From the NCBI RefSeq assembly GCF_040214835.1, contig NZ_CP157874.1:686001-750000 (forward strand): a stretch of DNA of 64,000 nt, read 5' to 3'. The position numbers were made by a program, and so were the translations under genes. This stretch comes from Pseudomonas asiatica. Lineage in GTDB: Bacteria > Pseudomonadota > Gammaproteobacteria > Pseudomonadales > Pseudomonadaceae. This document shows, one piece after another, positions 41,106-49,345 of this stretch (the first letter of the stretch is position 1; each line of letters starts with the position of its first letter). The notes under the pieces are model-generated. The model searched no databases. It saw only the letters and a list, made by a program, of their open reading frames with translations, and had not been told where the DNA came from.

Positions 41106-41176
41106 GGGTGGGGCAATAAACTAGCGGAAACAGGGGTTTGCGTAACGGGTGCGAGCAGTGGTACGTTGCGCTACAC

Positions 41177-41252
41177 GCCGGTGTAGCTCAGTCGGTAGAG
41201 CAGCGCACTCGTAACGCGAAGGTCGCAGGTTCGATTCCTGTCTCCGGCACCA
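41177..41252 (+). tRNA. tRNA-Thr (anticodon CGU)
   Basis: A 76-nt tRNA, gccggtg/ctccggc-like acceptor pairing, anticodon loop ctcgtaa, encoded CCA. Its last 25 nt are the integration target of two elements. Confidence 0.96.
41228..41252 (+). repeat. attL of island 1 (25-bp direct repeat)
   Basis: The T-arm and acceptor 3-prime end of tRNA-Thr (ggttcgattcctgtctccgg plus cacca). An exact copy is at 58079-58103. Sequences beyond the 25 nt differ on both sides, so this is the crossover core. Confidence 0.92.
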
Positions 41253-41282
41253 GTCAATAGATTCATGCAGTGCCAAGCAGTC

Positions 41283-41331
41283 GCATGAAACCCCTCAGAA
41301 GCCCGCCTAGTGCGGGCTTTCTGTTTCATGC
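41283..41331 (+). terminator. Terminator after tRNA-Thr, element-borne
   Basis: Inner stem agcccgc (41300-41306) / gcgggct (41312-41318) followed by ttctgttt, inside outer arms gcatgaaac / gtttcatgc. It lies within island 1, so insertion supplied a new terminator to the tRNA gene. Confidence 0.75.
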
Positions 41332-41366
41332 GGTGCCATCCGATCCCATCCCAGCCCTTGCTATCT

Positions 41367-41388
41367 GAGTACCCCTGCGAGTACCTTT
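41367..41388 (+). repeat. Left arm-type site of island 1
   Basis: GAGTACCC, four bases, GAGTACCTTT. The same arrangement occurs at 58006-58027 near the right end, and an inverted GGGTACTC overlaps the int start at 41408-41415. Likely integrase or excisionase binding sites. Confidence 0.6.
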
Positions 41389-41405
41389 GCGCTGTTCAAT
41401 AATCT

Positions 41406-42635
41406 ATGGGTACTCGGATGCCTTTGACAGCGCTGCAAGTGAAGAACGCTGCACCCCGCGAAAAGGATTTTGGCCTTGCTGACGGAGGTGGCTTATTCCT
41501 CTGGATTCGAGCCGCCGGCGGTAAGTCTTGGCGCTTCCGTTTCAGGCTGGACGGTAAGCAGTCACACATTTCTTTGGGCACTATCGACAACGTTACGTTG
41601 GCGCAGGCTCGCCAGCTTGCGTTTGATGCACGCCAGCTGGTTTCCCAGGGGCGGCATCCAGGCCTTGAGAGAAAGGTCGCTCGGGCCCAGGCGGCAATTT
41701 CTCGTGCCAATACCTTCAAAAATCTCGCATTGGAGTGGCATCAGCATAAATCTGCACGCTGGTCAGAAGGGTATGCGACTGACGTCATCGAGGCTTTTGA
41801 GCTGGACATCTTTCCGCAGGTTGGAAGCTTGCCCCTGTCTGAGATCAAGCCTATGCAGTGGTTACAGGTCTTCCGCCGCATAGAGTCACGTGGGGCTTTG
41901 GAAAAGCTACGCAAGGTTCGACAGCGCTGCCAAGAGGTGTACCGCTTTGCAATTGCCACGGGCAGGGTCGAATACAACCCCATCGCAGATATCGGAGGGG
42001 CACTTCAAACGCCTACCTCCCGGCATTATCCCTTCCTTCCTATCGCTGAAATCCCAGATCTGATTCGAGGCTTCCAGGCGTGCCCAGGTCATGACGTGGT
42101 GAAAATTGCTACCCGTTTGCTAATTCTCACGGGTGTACGGACTGCTGAGCTCAGAGGGGCGCCGTGGTCTGAGTTTGACCTCGAAAATGCCCTTTGGACG
42201 ATTCCGGCTCAGCGGATGAAAATGCGCCGGGCCCATCTAGTTCCTCTGCCGAAACAAGCTGTGTCTGCACTGCGTGAGCTAGAAAGCATCACCGGTGGCT
42301 ACACGCTCGCATTTCCTGGTCGGAATGACCCCGCTAAGCCGATGAGCGAGGCCGCCATCAATCAGCTGTTGAAACGCTCGGGTTACGACGGCAGAGCCAC
42401 AGGGCATGGGTTCCGTCACACAATGTCTACCACCCTGCATGAGCAGGGGTACCGCAGCGAGTGGGTGGAAACCCAACTGGCGCATGTGGACAAGAACAGT
42501 ATTCGAGGAACCTATAATCACGCTCAGTACCTTGAAGGGCGTCGTGAAATGCTTCAGTGGTATGCCAACCATTTAGATGCTTTGTCATGTGGGGCTGCCG
42601 AGATTTCTATTAAAGGAAGAGAGAGTGCACAGTGA
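41406..42635 (+). CDS. P4-type tyrosine integrase of island 1
   Basis: A 409-residue site-specific recombinase. N-terminal DUF4102 arm-binding domain (LTALQVKNAAP, GGLFLWIRAAGGKSWRFRF), then the core-binding and catalytic domains. Catalytic residues: R245 (GVRTAEL), H334 and R337 (HGFRHT), H360 (LAHVD) and Y370. The start may be ATG 41406 or ATG 41418 (MPLTALQV); neither has a clear ribosome site. It lies 154 nt from the tRNA end. GTG of the next gene overlaps its stop codon. Confidence 0.93.
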   Translation: MGTRMPLTALQVKNAAPREKDFGLADGGGLFLWIRAAGGKSWRFRFRLDGKQSHISLGTIDNVTLAQARQLAFDARQLVSQGRHPGLERKVARAQAAISRANTFKNLALEWHQHKSARWSEGYATDVIEAFELDIFPQVGSLPLSEIKPMQWLQVFRRIESRGALEKLRKVRQRCQEVYRFAIATGRVEYNPIADIGGALQTPTSRHYPFLPIAEIPDLIRGFQACPGHDVVKIATRLLILTGVRTAELRGAPWSEFDLENALWTIPAQRMKMRRAHLVPLPKQAVSALRELESITGGYTLAFPGRNDPAKPMSEAAINQLLKRSGYDGRATGHGFRHTMSTTLHEQGYRSEWVETQLAHVDKNSIRGTYNHAQYLEGRREMLQWYANHLDALSCGAAEISIKGRESAQ

Positions 42636-43378
42636 GTGATGATTTTATGCGCCTGTGTGATCTGGTGCCGAGATACGCTCGATTCCACAAAATTAGCCCG
42701 AAAGAAGCTGCATACGCGCTGTATGAACTGATTGAGAGATTATATGTTGAGTACGGTGTAAATCGATTTCTTCCCAATTCGGTTAATGATGTTTTTTGGG
42801 TGGGTTGTTTTGGAAGTCATGACCGATCCCCCAGAACTCATGTGATCTATTTTCAGGAGTTAAGCAAGTATTTCTACGAGCTTTTTTGCTCGCCGAGCAA
42901 GGGTGATAAAAATAAACTAAGCTGTTATTGTGAGGAGGCGCAGCGGTCGATAGATGTTCCTGATAGCGTAGTTTGTTTTTCAGGGTCAGTCTTAGTAGAG
43001 TGGATTTTTAATGCAGGGTTTGAAAGTCCAGATTTTCTGTTAAGTACTAATTTAGCTGAGAAAGCTAAGGATAGGAGAAATGGCGGACTCAATGAGCAGG
43101 AGTTGGGTACTGTCATCAAGATTGTAAATGGTCTGGTTGATATAATAAAGGCAGTTGATAAGGCTCATCGTGAGTTGCCGACTAATTATGATGATAAGGT
43201 TAGCTCAAGTAATATCAAGCGTTATGCCTGTACGCTCAGTAGCCCGCCGCGTAAGAACTCTGATGTGTGCTCTACCTTGATAGCTCTCGCGGAGGAGGCT
43301 GGAGTTGACATGCCTTCATATCATGGAACCATGCGAAAATATATGGGTATCCAGTCCAAGTCGGATACAAAGGCGTGA
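42632..43378 (+). CDS. Hypothetical island protein, coupled to int
   Basis: A 248-residue protein starting with GTG at 42632 that overlaps the int stop (GTGA). I do not recognise it. Predicted soluble, with about seven cysteines and an N-terminal helical region (VPRYARFHKISPKEAAYALYELIE). Codon use is AT-richer than the neighbouring chromosome. Coupling to int suggests a role in control of integration or an anti-phage cargo; both are speculation. A 116-nt gap separates it from the AlpA-like gene. Confidence 0.6.
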   Translation: MSDDFMRLCDLVPRYARFHKISPKEAAYALYELIERLYVEYGVNRFLPNSVNDVFWVGCFGSHDRSPRTHVIYFQELSKYFYELFCSPSKGDKNKLSCYCEEAQRSIDVPDSVVCFSGSVLVEWIFNAGFESPDFLLSTNLAEKAKDRRNGGLNEQELGTVIKIVNGLVDIIKAVDKAHRELPTNYDDKVSSSNIKRYACTLSSPPRKNSDVCSTLIALAEEAGVDMPSYHGTMRKYMGIQSKSDTKA

Positions 43379-43494
43379 CTTATCCTTAGCGAAAATCTTG
43401 AGGAACCCTATGAGAATTTGAGGTTCCTCATGACTCCTCTACTGTGGTGCCATTGAATGCCTAGCCATCCAATCCGGCCTCAGGAGGGCCCTAG

Positions 43495-43698
43495 ATGGCT
43501 AATCAGTCTGTCTCACCATTGTTGCTTCGCCTGCCGGGAGTATGTGCCCTTGTGGGGCTGAGCAAATCTCAGATCTACCGCTTGATTCGAGCCGGTGAGT
43601 TTCCTCCGGGTATCTCACTAGGGGCGAACTCTGTGGCATGGCCAGCGGAGCATGTGAATGCGTGGATCGCTGAGAAAATTAAAGCGTCGCAGGGGTGA
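43495..43698 (+). CDS. AlpA-family regulator / excisionase-like protein
   Basis: A 67-residue protein with a MerR/AlpA-type winged helix: LLRLPGVCALVGLSKSQIYRLIRAGEFPPGISLGANSVAWPAEHVNAWI. AlpA proteins activate excision of P4-type islands. Start ATG 43495, preceded by aggaggg. It overlaps the Rep gene (TGATG), so excision control and replication are linked in one transcript. Confidence 0.85.
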   Translation: MANQSVSPLLLRLPGVCALVGLSKSQIYRLIRAGEFPPGISLGANSVAWPAEHVNAWIAEKIKASQG

Positions 43699-44720
43699 TG
43701 CATTTGTCATCCGATCATGCGCGTATCGTAAGGGAGGCTCGTCCAGGTGAATCTTGGGCGCAAGCTGAGGCTAGGCTTAATGGAAAGCGAATCCAAGATC
43801 AAGCGCGTCCAGGTGAATCATGGCAGGAGTTAAATGCTAGACGTCGTGAAATTGTCGCAAGTAAAAATGAGGAAGAGGTTGAGTTGGTTGATTGTTTTAT
43901 AACAGCTGACGGTATTGCGATAAAAGATTGTCGGCATTTTATGGATGTTGCGTTGTTTCGCATGTCCAAAAAGGAAAAGCGTGCTGGTGAAGTTATCAGG
44001 TATAACTTGGTGGATGGCTATGTCGAGGTGAAAGCTGGACCGGATGGAATGGCAACGATCTGGGACTACGATATTGTGCTGATGCTGGTATCGCATTTGA
44101 CCGAGTCAATGAATCGCTTTAAAAATGGCCGTGGGGCAATGCCGGGTCGTATTTTTACAATGCATGTCTCGGATGTGCTTAAGTTTAGCCAGCGCGGCGA
44201 TGGTGGTGGTCAGTCGGAAAGAGTTGAATCAGCATTGGATCGTTTGAAAGGCACTGTAGTCAAAAGCGTGTTTTCTCGTACTGTGCATAAAGGGAAGCTC
44301 ATAATGCGTGAGGTGAAAAGTGAGAGTTTGATTAGTGGCTACCGTGTGCTTTCCGTCACAGGCATCGGTAGAGTAGATCGCGTTGAGATTGAAGTGCCTA
44401 ATTGGATCTATTCGCAGGTGACTCGCAGTCCAAGATCTGCAGTTCTGACTGTGAGTCCAGAGTTTTTTCTTATCGAGTCCGCTCTAGGGCGCTTTGTTTA
44501 TCGTTTGGCTCGACGTGCGGCGGGGAATGACAAGGCTCGGTGGGGATTCCGAACGATATATGAGCGAAGCGGTATTACTCGATTTAAGGAGTTTTGTCGA
44601 TCTTTGAGAAATCTTATTAAGTTGAATAACCTCCCAGAGTATGAATTGCACGAGGAGGCAGGACAATCCGGTCCGCAACTGCTCATGACACGACGGGGGT
44701 GGGATTCGGGCTGTGGATAA
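43698..44720 (+). CDS. Plasmid-type replication initiator protein A (RPA family)
   Basis: A 340-residue protein resembling replication initiator protein A (RPA) of plasmids and mobile islands: the MHVSDVLKFSQRGDGG segment and the later RFVYRLARRAAG and RSLRNLIKLNNLPEY regions are typical. The N-terminus has a 22-residue repeat in which ARPGESW occurs at residues 14-20 and 36-42. Start ATG 43698 overlaps the AlpA-like stop. Its stop codon is part of a DnaA box and four iterons follow at once, so the protein probably binds them to start theta replication of the excised circle. Confidence 0.78.
   Translation: MHLSSDHARIVREARPGESWAQAEARLNGKRIQDQARPGESWQELNARRREIVASKNEEEVELVDCFITADGIAIKDCRHFMDVALFRMSKKEKRAGEVIRYNLVDGYVEVKAGPDGMATIWDYDIVLMLVSHLTESMNRFKNGRGAMPGRIFTMHVSDVLKFSQRGDGGGQSERVESALDRLKGTVVKSVFSRTVHKGKLIMREVKSESLISGYRVLSVTGIGRVDRVEIEVPNWIYSQVTRSPRSAVLTVSPEFFLIESALGRFVYRLARRAAGNDKARWGFRTIYERSGITRFKEFCRSLRNLIKLNNLPEYELHEEAGQSGPQLLMTRRGWDSGCG
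44712..44720 (-). promoter_or_regulatory. DnaA box
   Basis: tgtggataa is the complement of TTATCCACA, the consensus DnaA box. It covers the rep stop codon and precedes the first iteron by 1 nt. Confidence 0.7.
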
Positions 44721-44721
44721 C

Positions 44722-44801
44722 CCGTCCATTACCCACCACCTTCCGTCCATTGCACACCAGCTTCCGTCGATTACCCACTAATCCCCGTCGATTGCACACT
44801 C
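44722..44801 (+). repeat. Iterons: four 17-bp direct repeats, 21-bp period
   Basis: Units ccgtccattacccacca (44722), ccgtccattgcacacca (44743), ccgtcgattacccacta (44764) and ccgtcgattgcacactc (44785) repeat every 21 bp exactly, two helical turns. The two variable positions alternate (cc/gc and ac/gc in the middle), suggesting two interleaved sub-types. An AT-rich stretch follows (44808-44850), the likely unwinding element. With the DnaA box and Rep gene this makes a theta-type origin. Confidence 0.82.
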
Positions 44802-44878
44802 CTGATATTCTTATGCTATTGAAAAATAAGGGATTTATAAGCCTTTCCAGGTCTAAAGCTTTGAATCCTTCAAAAACC

Positions 44879-45382
44879 CTATAAATCGCTGCTTTGCAAC
44901 TGAGTGCTGATCGCTGACCATGAGCTGAGATTACGATCCCTTTTCAGGGCTTGCCTCACCACTGCGGCCGTCGCATCGTCGCCCGTAGCCCAAGTCTCGA
45001 TGAGCACGTTCAGGTAAGCGATGCGGTCCTGCATCAACTTGAGCTGTCTCTGATCGTCAGATGCGGCCTTAATCGCGATGTCTCGCTCTTGCTCTGCAAC
45101 ACCGAAGATCTGCATGAGGCTAGCTATCTCATGTCGATGATGCGTTGCAGCTTCAGCCAAGCGTTCAAGGTGTAGCTGTTCGAGAGCTTCAATTGCTTCG
45201 CCTTGTTCTTTGTGCAGCGCTAGCTGTCGCTGAGCGCTGGCGTCCAGTAAGATTTCAGTTCTCACTCTCGCTTTTTTGCTCTCGAAAAGTAGGAGGCTGA
45301 GCACAACTATTAGGGTTAGTGACGTACCTAAAACGAAGAGAAAGCTGCTGTGAATCAGGGTTGGATCGATGGTAGTGCTCAA
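44879..45382 (-). CDS. Membrane-anchored coiled-coil protein
   Basis: A 167-residue protein. Proposed start is TTG at 45382, overlapping the stop of the recombinase gene (TTGA); a longer frame to 45532 lies inside that gene. One membrane helix (residues about 13-33, FLFVLGTSLTLIVVLSLLLF) precedes a long charged helical region (RQLALHKEQGEAIEALEQ to DQRQLKLMQDRIAYL) likely to be coiled coil. No family recognised. Translational coupling with the recombinase suggests they belong together. Confidence 0.6.
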   Translation of the reverse strand: MSTTIDPTLIHSSFLFVLGTSLTLIVVLSLLLFESKKARVRTEILLDASAQRQLALHKEQGEAIEALEQLHLERLAEAATHHRHEIASLMQIFGVAEQERDIAIKAASDDQRQLKLMQDRIAYLNVLIETWATGDDATAAVVRQALKRDRNLSSWSAISTQLQSSDL

Positions 45383-46305
45383 CGCAGGTAGACCTCGGTA
45401 ATTTCGGCCCGGAAGTGACCAAGTTCTTGAGAAACGACCTCCAACGCTTGTTTCCGTGTGAGGTGACGTTGTAGCGAAGCCATTCGCTCTTGAGCGTACG
45501 TGTGCCGTAACCCGTGGGCACCATTTGACCAACCGAGAGCTTCCTTCGATGCAGCGCTAACGCTTTTGCTCCATGGCTGGCCGCCGCCAATTGCATAGAA
45601 TTGCTGGTAGCTGATACCGCGATCCTTTACGACCCGTGGCGTTGCCAACCGGCTCCTTTCCAAGCGTTGAGCCAGAGGTATTGGGATGCGCACCTCGCGG
45701 ACCAGGCCACCCTTGCCGTGGACCGTGTAGCTGATGGTCGTTTCCCGAATTCCAGCAAACTTCATCCCGTGCGCTGGACGTTCATCCGCTACACGGCGAT
45801 GAGTTCTTTGGAGACTCAGCAATTCATGAGCACGGAGACCCGCTGCATATGCAATCTCTGTCGCAAGCGAGTTGTGAGGAGCTTGCCGAGAGGCGATCAG
45901 TGTCATCTGCTCGCGGTTATAGGCTCGTGTTTGGTTGGCCAGACGGCGACCCAAAGTCGGGTGCTGCTTCGTGCTGGGGCGAGCGGTCGCGCTGCTTTTA
46001 ATTACTTCTAGAGACCGGCCTAGCGGCAGTTGTAGGGTGACGTGCTGCATCATGGCCTGGAGAGCCTGACGCTCCATATCGAGTGTTTTCTGACCCACGG
46101 TCGTCGCTCTTTGCTGAAGGTAGCTAATCGCGCTATCAGGGGTCATTTCGCGGAGGCTGCCTAAGCGATGCTGCTGTAGGTAGGCGGTGATGCGTACCAA
46201 CCGCTGCTCGTAGTTACGGACAGTGCCCACGGATCGAATGTGGGTGCCCTGGAGCTTTTTCATCACGGATGCAGCTTGCTTTGTAGGCTTGGCAAACTTA
46301 GCCAC
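45379..46305 (-). CDS. Tyrosine recombinase, second of island 1
   Basis: A 308-residue recombinase with core catalytic residues R158 (GLRAHEL), K198 (HGKGG), H264 and R267 (HGLRHTY), H297 (ELGHFR) and Y306. The tyrosine is the third residue from the C-terminus, in ITEVYLR, which is unusual but seen in this sub-family. It has an N-terminal SAM-like core-binding region. Its recombination target is unknown; it is not next to an att site. It overlaps the 80-residue gene upstream by 8 nt. Confidence 0.85.
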   Translation of the reverse strand: MAKFAKPTKQAASVMKKLQGTHIRSVGTVRNYEQRLVRITAYLQQHRLGSLREMTPDSAISYLQQRATTVGQKTLDMERQALQAMMQHVTLQLPLGRSLEVIKSSATARPSTKQHPTLGRRLANQTRAYNREQMTLIASRQAPHNSLATEIAYAAGLRAHELLSLQRTHRRVADERPAHGMKFAGIRETTISYTVHGKGGLVREVRIPIPLAQRLERSRLATPRVVKDRGISYQQFYAIGGGQPWSKSVSAASKEALGWSNGAHGLRHTYAQERMASLQRHLTRKQALEVVSQELGHFRAEITEVYLR

Positions 46306-46543
46306 TCAGGCGATTCCGATGTAGCCATCGGTGCACTGTAGAACGCTGAATCTTGATACCTTTTTCCGCTATCCAGCGTTGCAGTTCAGTGCCATTGCAG
46401 CCTGCGGAATCAAGCTGCAACAGCTCGTACTTATAGTTATCCAGCAATGAGCGACGTTGGGCATAGGTTCGGGGTTTTCTCCGAATCCTAGATTCGGCCT
46501 TGAGGCGTGCAGTAATGCTCTGCGCATCGAATTCGCTCATGGG
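46298..46543 (-). CDS. Small DNA-binding-like protein upstream of recombinase
   Basis: An 80-residue basic protein (MSEFDAQSITARLKAESRI...). Residues about 40-78 look like a helix-turn-helix (GTELQRWIAEKGIKIQRSTVHRWLHRN). Start ATG 46543 has gagag 7 nt upstream. The frame is open further up to 46738 (MVSQTQWQ) or 46879 with a low-complexity Ser/Gln/Pro region; I consider the shorter form more likely but cannot exclude the longer one. Probably a regulator or accessory factor of the recombinase. Confidence 0.55.
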   Translation of the reverse strand, partial: PMSEFDAQSITARLKAESRIRRKPRTYAQRRSLLDNYKYELLQLDSAGCNGTELQRWIAEKGIKIQRSTVHRWLHRNRLSG

Positions 46544-47174
46544 ATTCTCTCTATCAGGTGTAAGAACTCCTGACCGTTGCCGGTTCAGCGACACACCATC
46601 CGTAGATGGTTCGTTGTGTGCCTGTTCGCCCCCCTTAGCATGAGATGCAGGCGGGGACTGTTCACGCCTACTCGGATTCTCCGAGTGAGTTCCTGATTGT
46701 CCGCTCAGGTTCGGCTGCCATTGGGTCTGGCTGACCATGTTGGGTTGTCTTCTCTCCTCAAGTGATTGGTCGTTGATGGTCCCGATATGTAGTCGGCGTT
46801 GGGCCGGGCACACACGCGATGACGCAAGTGTGGCCGATGGGCCAATGCCCGCGATGACGCAGGCCGAGCCCCCTGCCACTGTCCCAACCCATGAATCACA
46901 TGGGTAACGAGACTGCCGGGCAGTGCGGTTTGGTTCGTGATCAGCTTACGAAAATGGGGGAGGGCAAACAACGCAACTGCGCTGCGTTGTATTTGTTGCG
47001 CGAAATCAAACCGTTCGATGGTGCCCGCTATGTGGCGCGACGTTTAGGAGCGTTACATAGCGGGCAAGGGGCGCGAGCAGAACCAGTAGCAGTAACTACA
47101 TAGGGTTCGGTAGAACCGCAGCCAGTGGATTCATAGGATCGATACGTATCCTTTATCACTGGAGTGATGTGACG
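46544..47174. other. Non-coding region between divergent operons
   Basis: About 630 nt. It contains the possible N-terminal extension of the 46298-46543 gene, and a 12-bp inverted repeat (47022-47033 / 47055-47066). No convincing gene: the open frame at 46891-47103 lacks a ribosome site and sensible composition. It must hold promoters for both directions. Confidence 0.5.
47022..47066. repeat. Inverted repeat with 12-bp arms
   Basis: tgcccgctatgt (47022-47033) and acatagcgggca (47055-47066) are exact complements separated by 21 nt. Similar in layout to a recombination core or operator. Confidence 0.6.
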
Positions 47175-47492
47175 ATGAAAATCGCAATTTTCTTGGACTG
47201 GGTTCAGATGCGTATGCCATTCCTTACCAGGTGGGCGGGTCGGCTGGGATTGCTCCTTGGCCCCGTTCTTTGCGTTCTGCATCTGATCGCCGCATCAATT
47301 TTTCCACCATATGGGAAACTCGTACTCGCCCAATATGATGCGGTCCAGCTCACCGGAAGCCTCCTAGCCGCTCCGACTGCGCAGTATTTCATTCTGTTGG
47401 GCGCGGTCTTCGGTGTCCTCTGGGTGTTCCTTTGGGCTGTCCGGTGTGGCTTGGCTCTGCGTAGTTGGATCATCTGTCGGCGGGCGGCCTGA
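47175..47492 (+). CDS. Small membrane protein, partner of TraG-N-like protein
   Basis: A 105-residue protein with two or three hydrophobic segments (RLGLLLGPVLCVLHLIAASIF, QYFILLGAVFGVLWVFLWAV). Start ATG 47175, with a GTG 6 nt earlier also possible and ggag upstream. It overlaps the next gene by one base (TGATG). I do not recognise the family; the context suggests a small component of a membrane complex with the 617-residue protein. Confidence 0.6.
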   Translation: MKIAIFLDWVQMRMPFLTRWAGRLGLLLGPVLCVLHLIAASIFPPYGKLVLAQYDAVQLTGSLLAAPTAQYFILLGAVFGVLWVFLWAVRCGLALRSWIICRRAA

Positions 47493-49345
47493 TGAGCATT
47501 GGCACGGCTGAGGATTTCGCCGGATTCAATTGGGTATTCGGGCTGTGGGAAAACGTTGCGTTGACGATCCTGACTGCCACCGAGCCGCTATTTGTCGCAT
47601 TCAACGAAACCAGCAACGCGCTTATCGTTGCGGTTGGATTTGGATGGATGCTGCTCGTTGCATTGCGCGTGGGGCAAGGAGCTGCGCGTACGGTGTTGTC
47701 AGGAATTATGATTTTCCTGGTTGTGGCGTACGGCATGAGACCCGTGACAGTGACTCTTCCAAGCGGAGCAACGGTCCGGCTGGTCGAAGCTCAGGCGGTG
47801 CCGCTCAGTTTCGTGATGACGATTCACAAAATCTACAGAGAGGCTTTTGATCAGGTCCTGAGTGATCAAACAGTAGCCGGGACAATCGTCCCTGCGCAGT
47901 CCGCGATTGACAACATGGTAGGTCGATCAGCCGAAGTGTTTGCCGGCAGTGATTTGGCCCGGCTGATTAGAGATTACAACGCCAGTTGTGCCCCGGCGCC
48001 GGCTGAGCTTGCCGGTCCCGAGCACGCGGCTAAAGTGGAAGCTTTGCAGGCTATCGGGCTGCTCGGCGGTGGTGGCTTGGGGATACCGGATGAAGAAGTC
48101 GGCGTGATAGCACAAGCACGCACGGCTATTGGCGGCGCGTGGACGTATGTTTTCGGTTCAGCCGAAGAAAATGGCGGTTGGGGAGCTTATCTGTTAGGCG
48201 GCGGGGCTGCCCGGACTAGTTTGGGTCAGGTGCTTGACCAGAGAGCTATCCAGTCGCGTCGTGAGGCCGGTATTCGTGCTCTTGAAGCTGCCGGGCCGTT
48301 CATGGGGGACCGCTATGCGCTGCCAACGCAAGCGCATTGGGCCGCCAAACTTGCAGGGGAATCTCAAGCCACGCCGTCTTACTTGTCGATCAGCACAGTG
48401 CCAGGGCAGGAGTCGGCTATCGTCGGCGACGATCAAGGAATAATGTTTCGACCCACCAGCTGCATCGAGGCATACAAAATTGCCCAGATGGGCGCTGAGC
48501 AGGCGTATCAGGCGTTGCGCGAGTCGGGTGCGGTTATAGCAAGTGGGCAGCGAGTAAGCGCTGAGGTGGGGGCTGTAAGTACAGCGACAGCTTGGCAGCG
48601 ATTCATGGCTGGTTCATTGCAGAAAACGACGGGCCTCTCTCGTGGGGATAGTGAGGTTGCTGGAAGCTTCTTAGCCGCGGCTCAGATGTGGAAGAACTTC
48701 AGCGGGTGGCTTGATCTGCAAACGCTGTTACCTGGTTATGTGATCATGTCAGCCTGGTTGTTTTGGATTGTGTTACTCCTCGCGCCGTTCTTTTTGATGC
48801 TCGCACCTCTCAGGGGCGGTAGGATGTTGACCAATTGGCTGTCGCTGCTGATGCTGCCGGTCATCTCCGTTATGACCGCACAGATGATCACTGTTGCGGT
48901 GTCCCAGACTGTGGCTGCTGTTGCGGTTGCCCAAGCAGGGGCTGCTAGTGGGTGGTCAGGCGTCGGGGCGGACTATGACGGTCTCCGTGGGTTGATGTCA
49001 GCTATTGCAGCTGTGTCACTGGGCATTTCCACCTGGATCACGTCGAGTATGCTAGGTGTATCATTGGGAGGTTTGGCTGGTAGCTTGTCCGGCGCTGTGG
49101 CAACTGCCAGCGATGTAGGACGCTTAGGTATGAAAGCGGTTGGCTTTGCCATGCTGGGCTCTCGAATCGCTAGCGTAGCGGGAGCGGCCACCGCTGGACG
49201 GAGTGGTTCTAAAGCTCAGCCGGGTAAAGCCACCCCTCCATCCATGCCACCATCAGCCAACCCAGTTGGGCCTAGCTCGATTCCTACATTTCGGCCTGGT
49301 AGCCGTGGTGTAAAATCGCTGAACCCACCAAAAGCCAGACGTTAG
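47492..49345 (+). CDS. Polytopic membrane protein, TraG-N/TrbL-like
   Basis: A 617-residue protein. Hydrophobic segments lie near residues 45-95 and in a cluster at about 410-560, separated by a large hydrophilic region (95-400). The C-terminal tail is rich in Ser, Pro and Lys. The layout resembles TraG N-terminal-domain or TrbL-type mating-pair proteins of conjugative elements. Start ATG 47492 overlaps the upstream stop. No other conjugation genes occur in the island, so a conjugative role is tentative; a surface-exclusion or secretion function is an alternative. Confidence 0.45.
   Translation: MSIGTAEDFAGFNWVFGLWENVALTILTATEPLFVAFNETSNALIVAVGFGWMLLVALRVGQGAARTVLSGIMIFLVVAYGMRPVTVTLPSGATVRLVEAQAVPLSFVMTIHKIYREAFDQVLSDQTVAGTIVPAQSAIDNMVGRSAEVFAGSDLARLIRDYNASCAPAPAELAGPEHAAKVEALQAIGLLGGGGLGIPDEEVGVIAQARTAIGGAWTYVFGSAEENGGWGAYLLGGGAARTSLGQVLDQRAIQSRREAGIRALEAAGPFMGDRYALPTQAHWAAKLAGESQATPSYLSISTVPGQESAIVGDDQGIMFRPTSCIEAYKIAQMGAEQAYQALRESGAVIASGQRVSAEVGAVSTATAWQRFMAGSLQKTTGLSRGDSEVAGSFLAAAQMWKNFSGWLDLQTLLPGYVIMSAWLFWIVLLLAPFFLMLAPLRGGRMLTNWLSLLMLPVISVMTAQMITVAVSQTVAAVAVAQAGAASGWSGVGADYDGLRGLMSAIAAVSLGISTWITSSMLGVSLGGLAGSLSGAVATASDVGRLGMKAVGFAMLGSRIASVAGAATAGRSGSKAQPGKATPPSMPPSANPVGPSSIPTFRPGSRGVKSLNPPKARR

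Noticed and set aside
46891..47103. 70-codon open frame in the island 1 intergenic region
   Set aside because: No ribosome site, and it contains the 12-bp inverted repeat.
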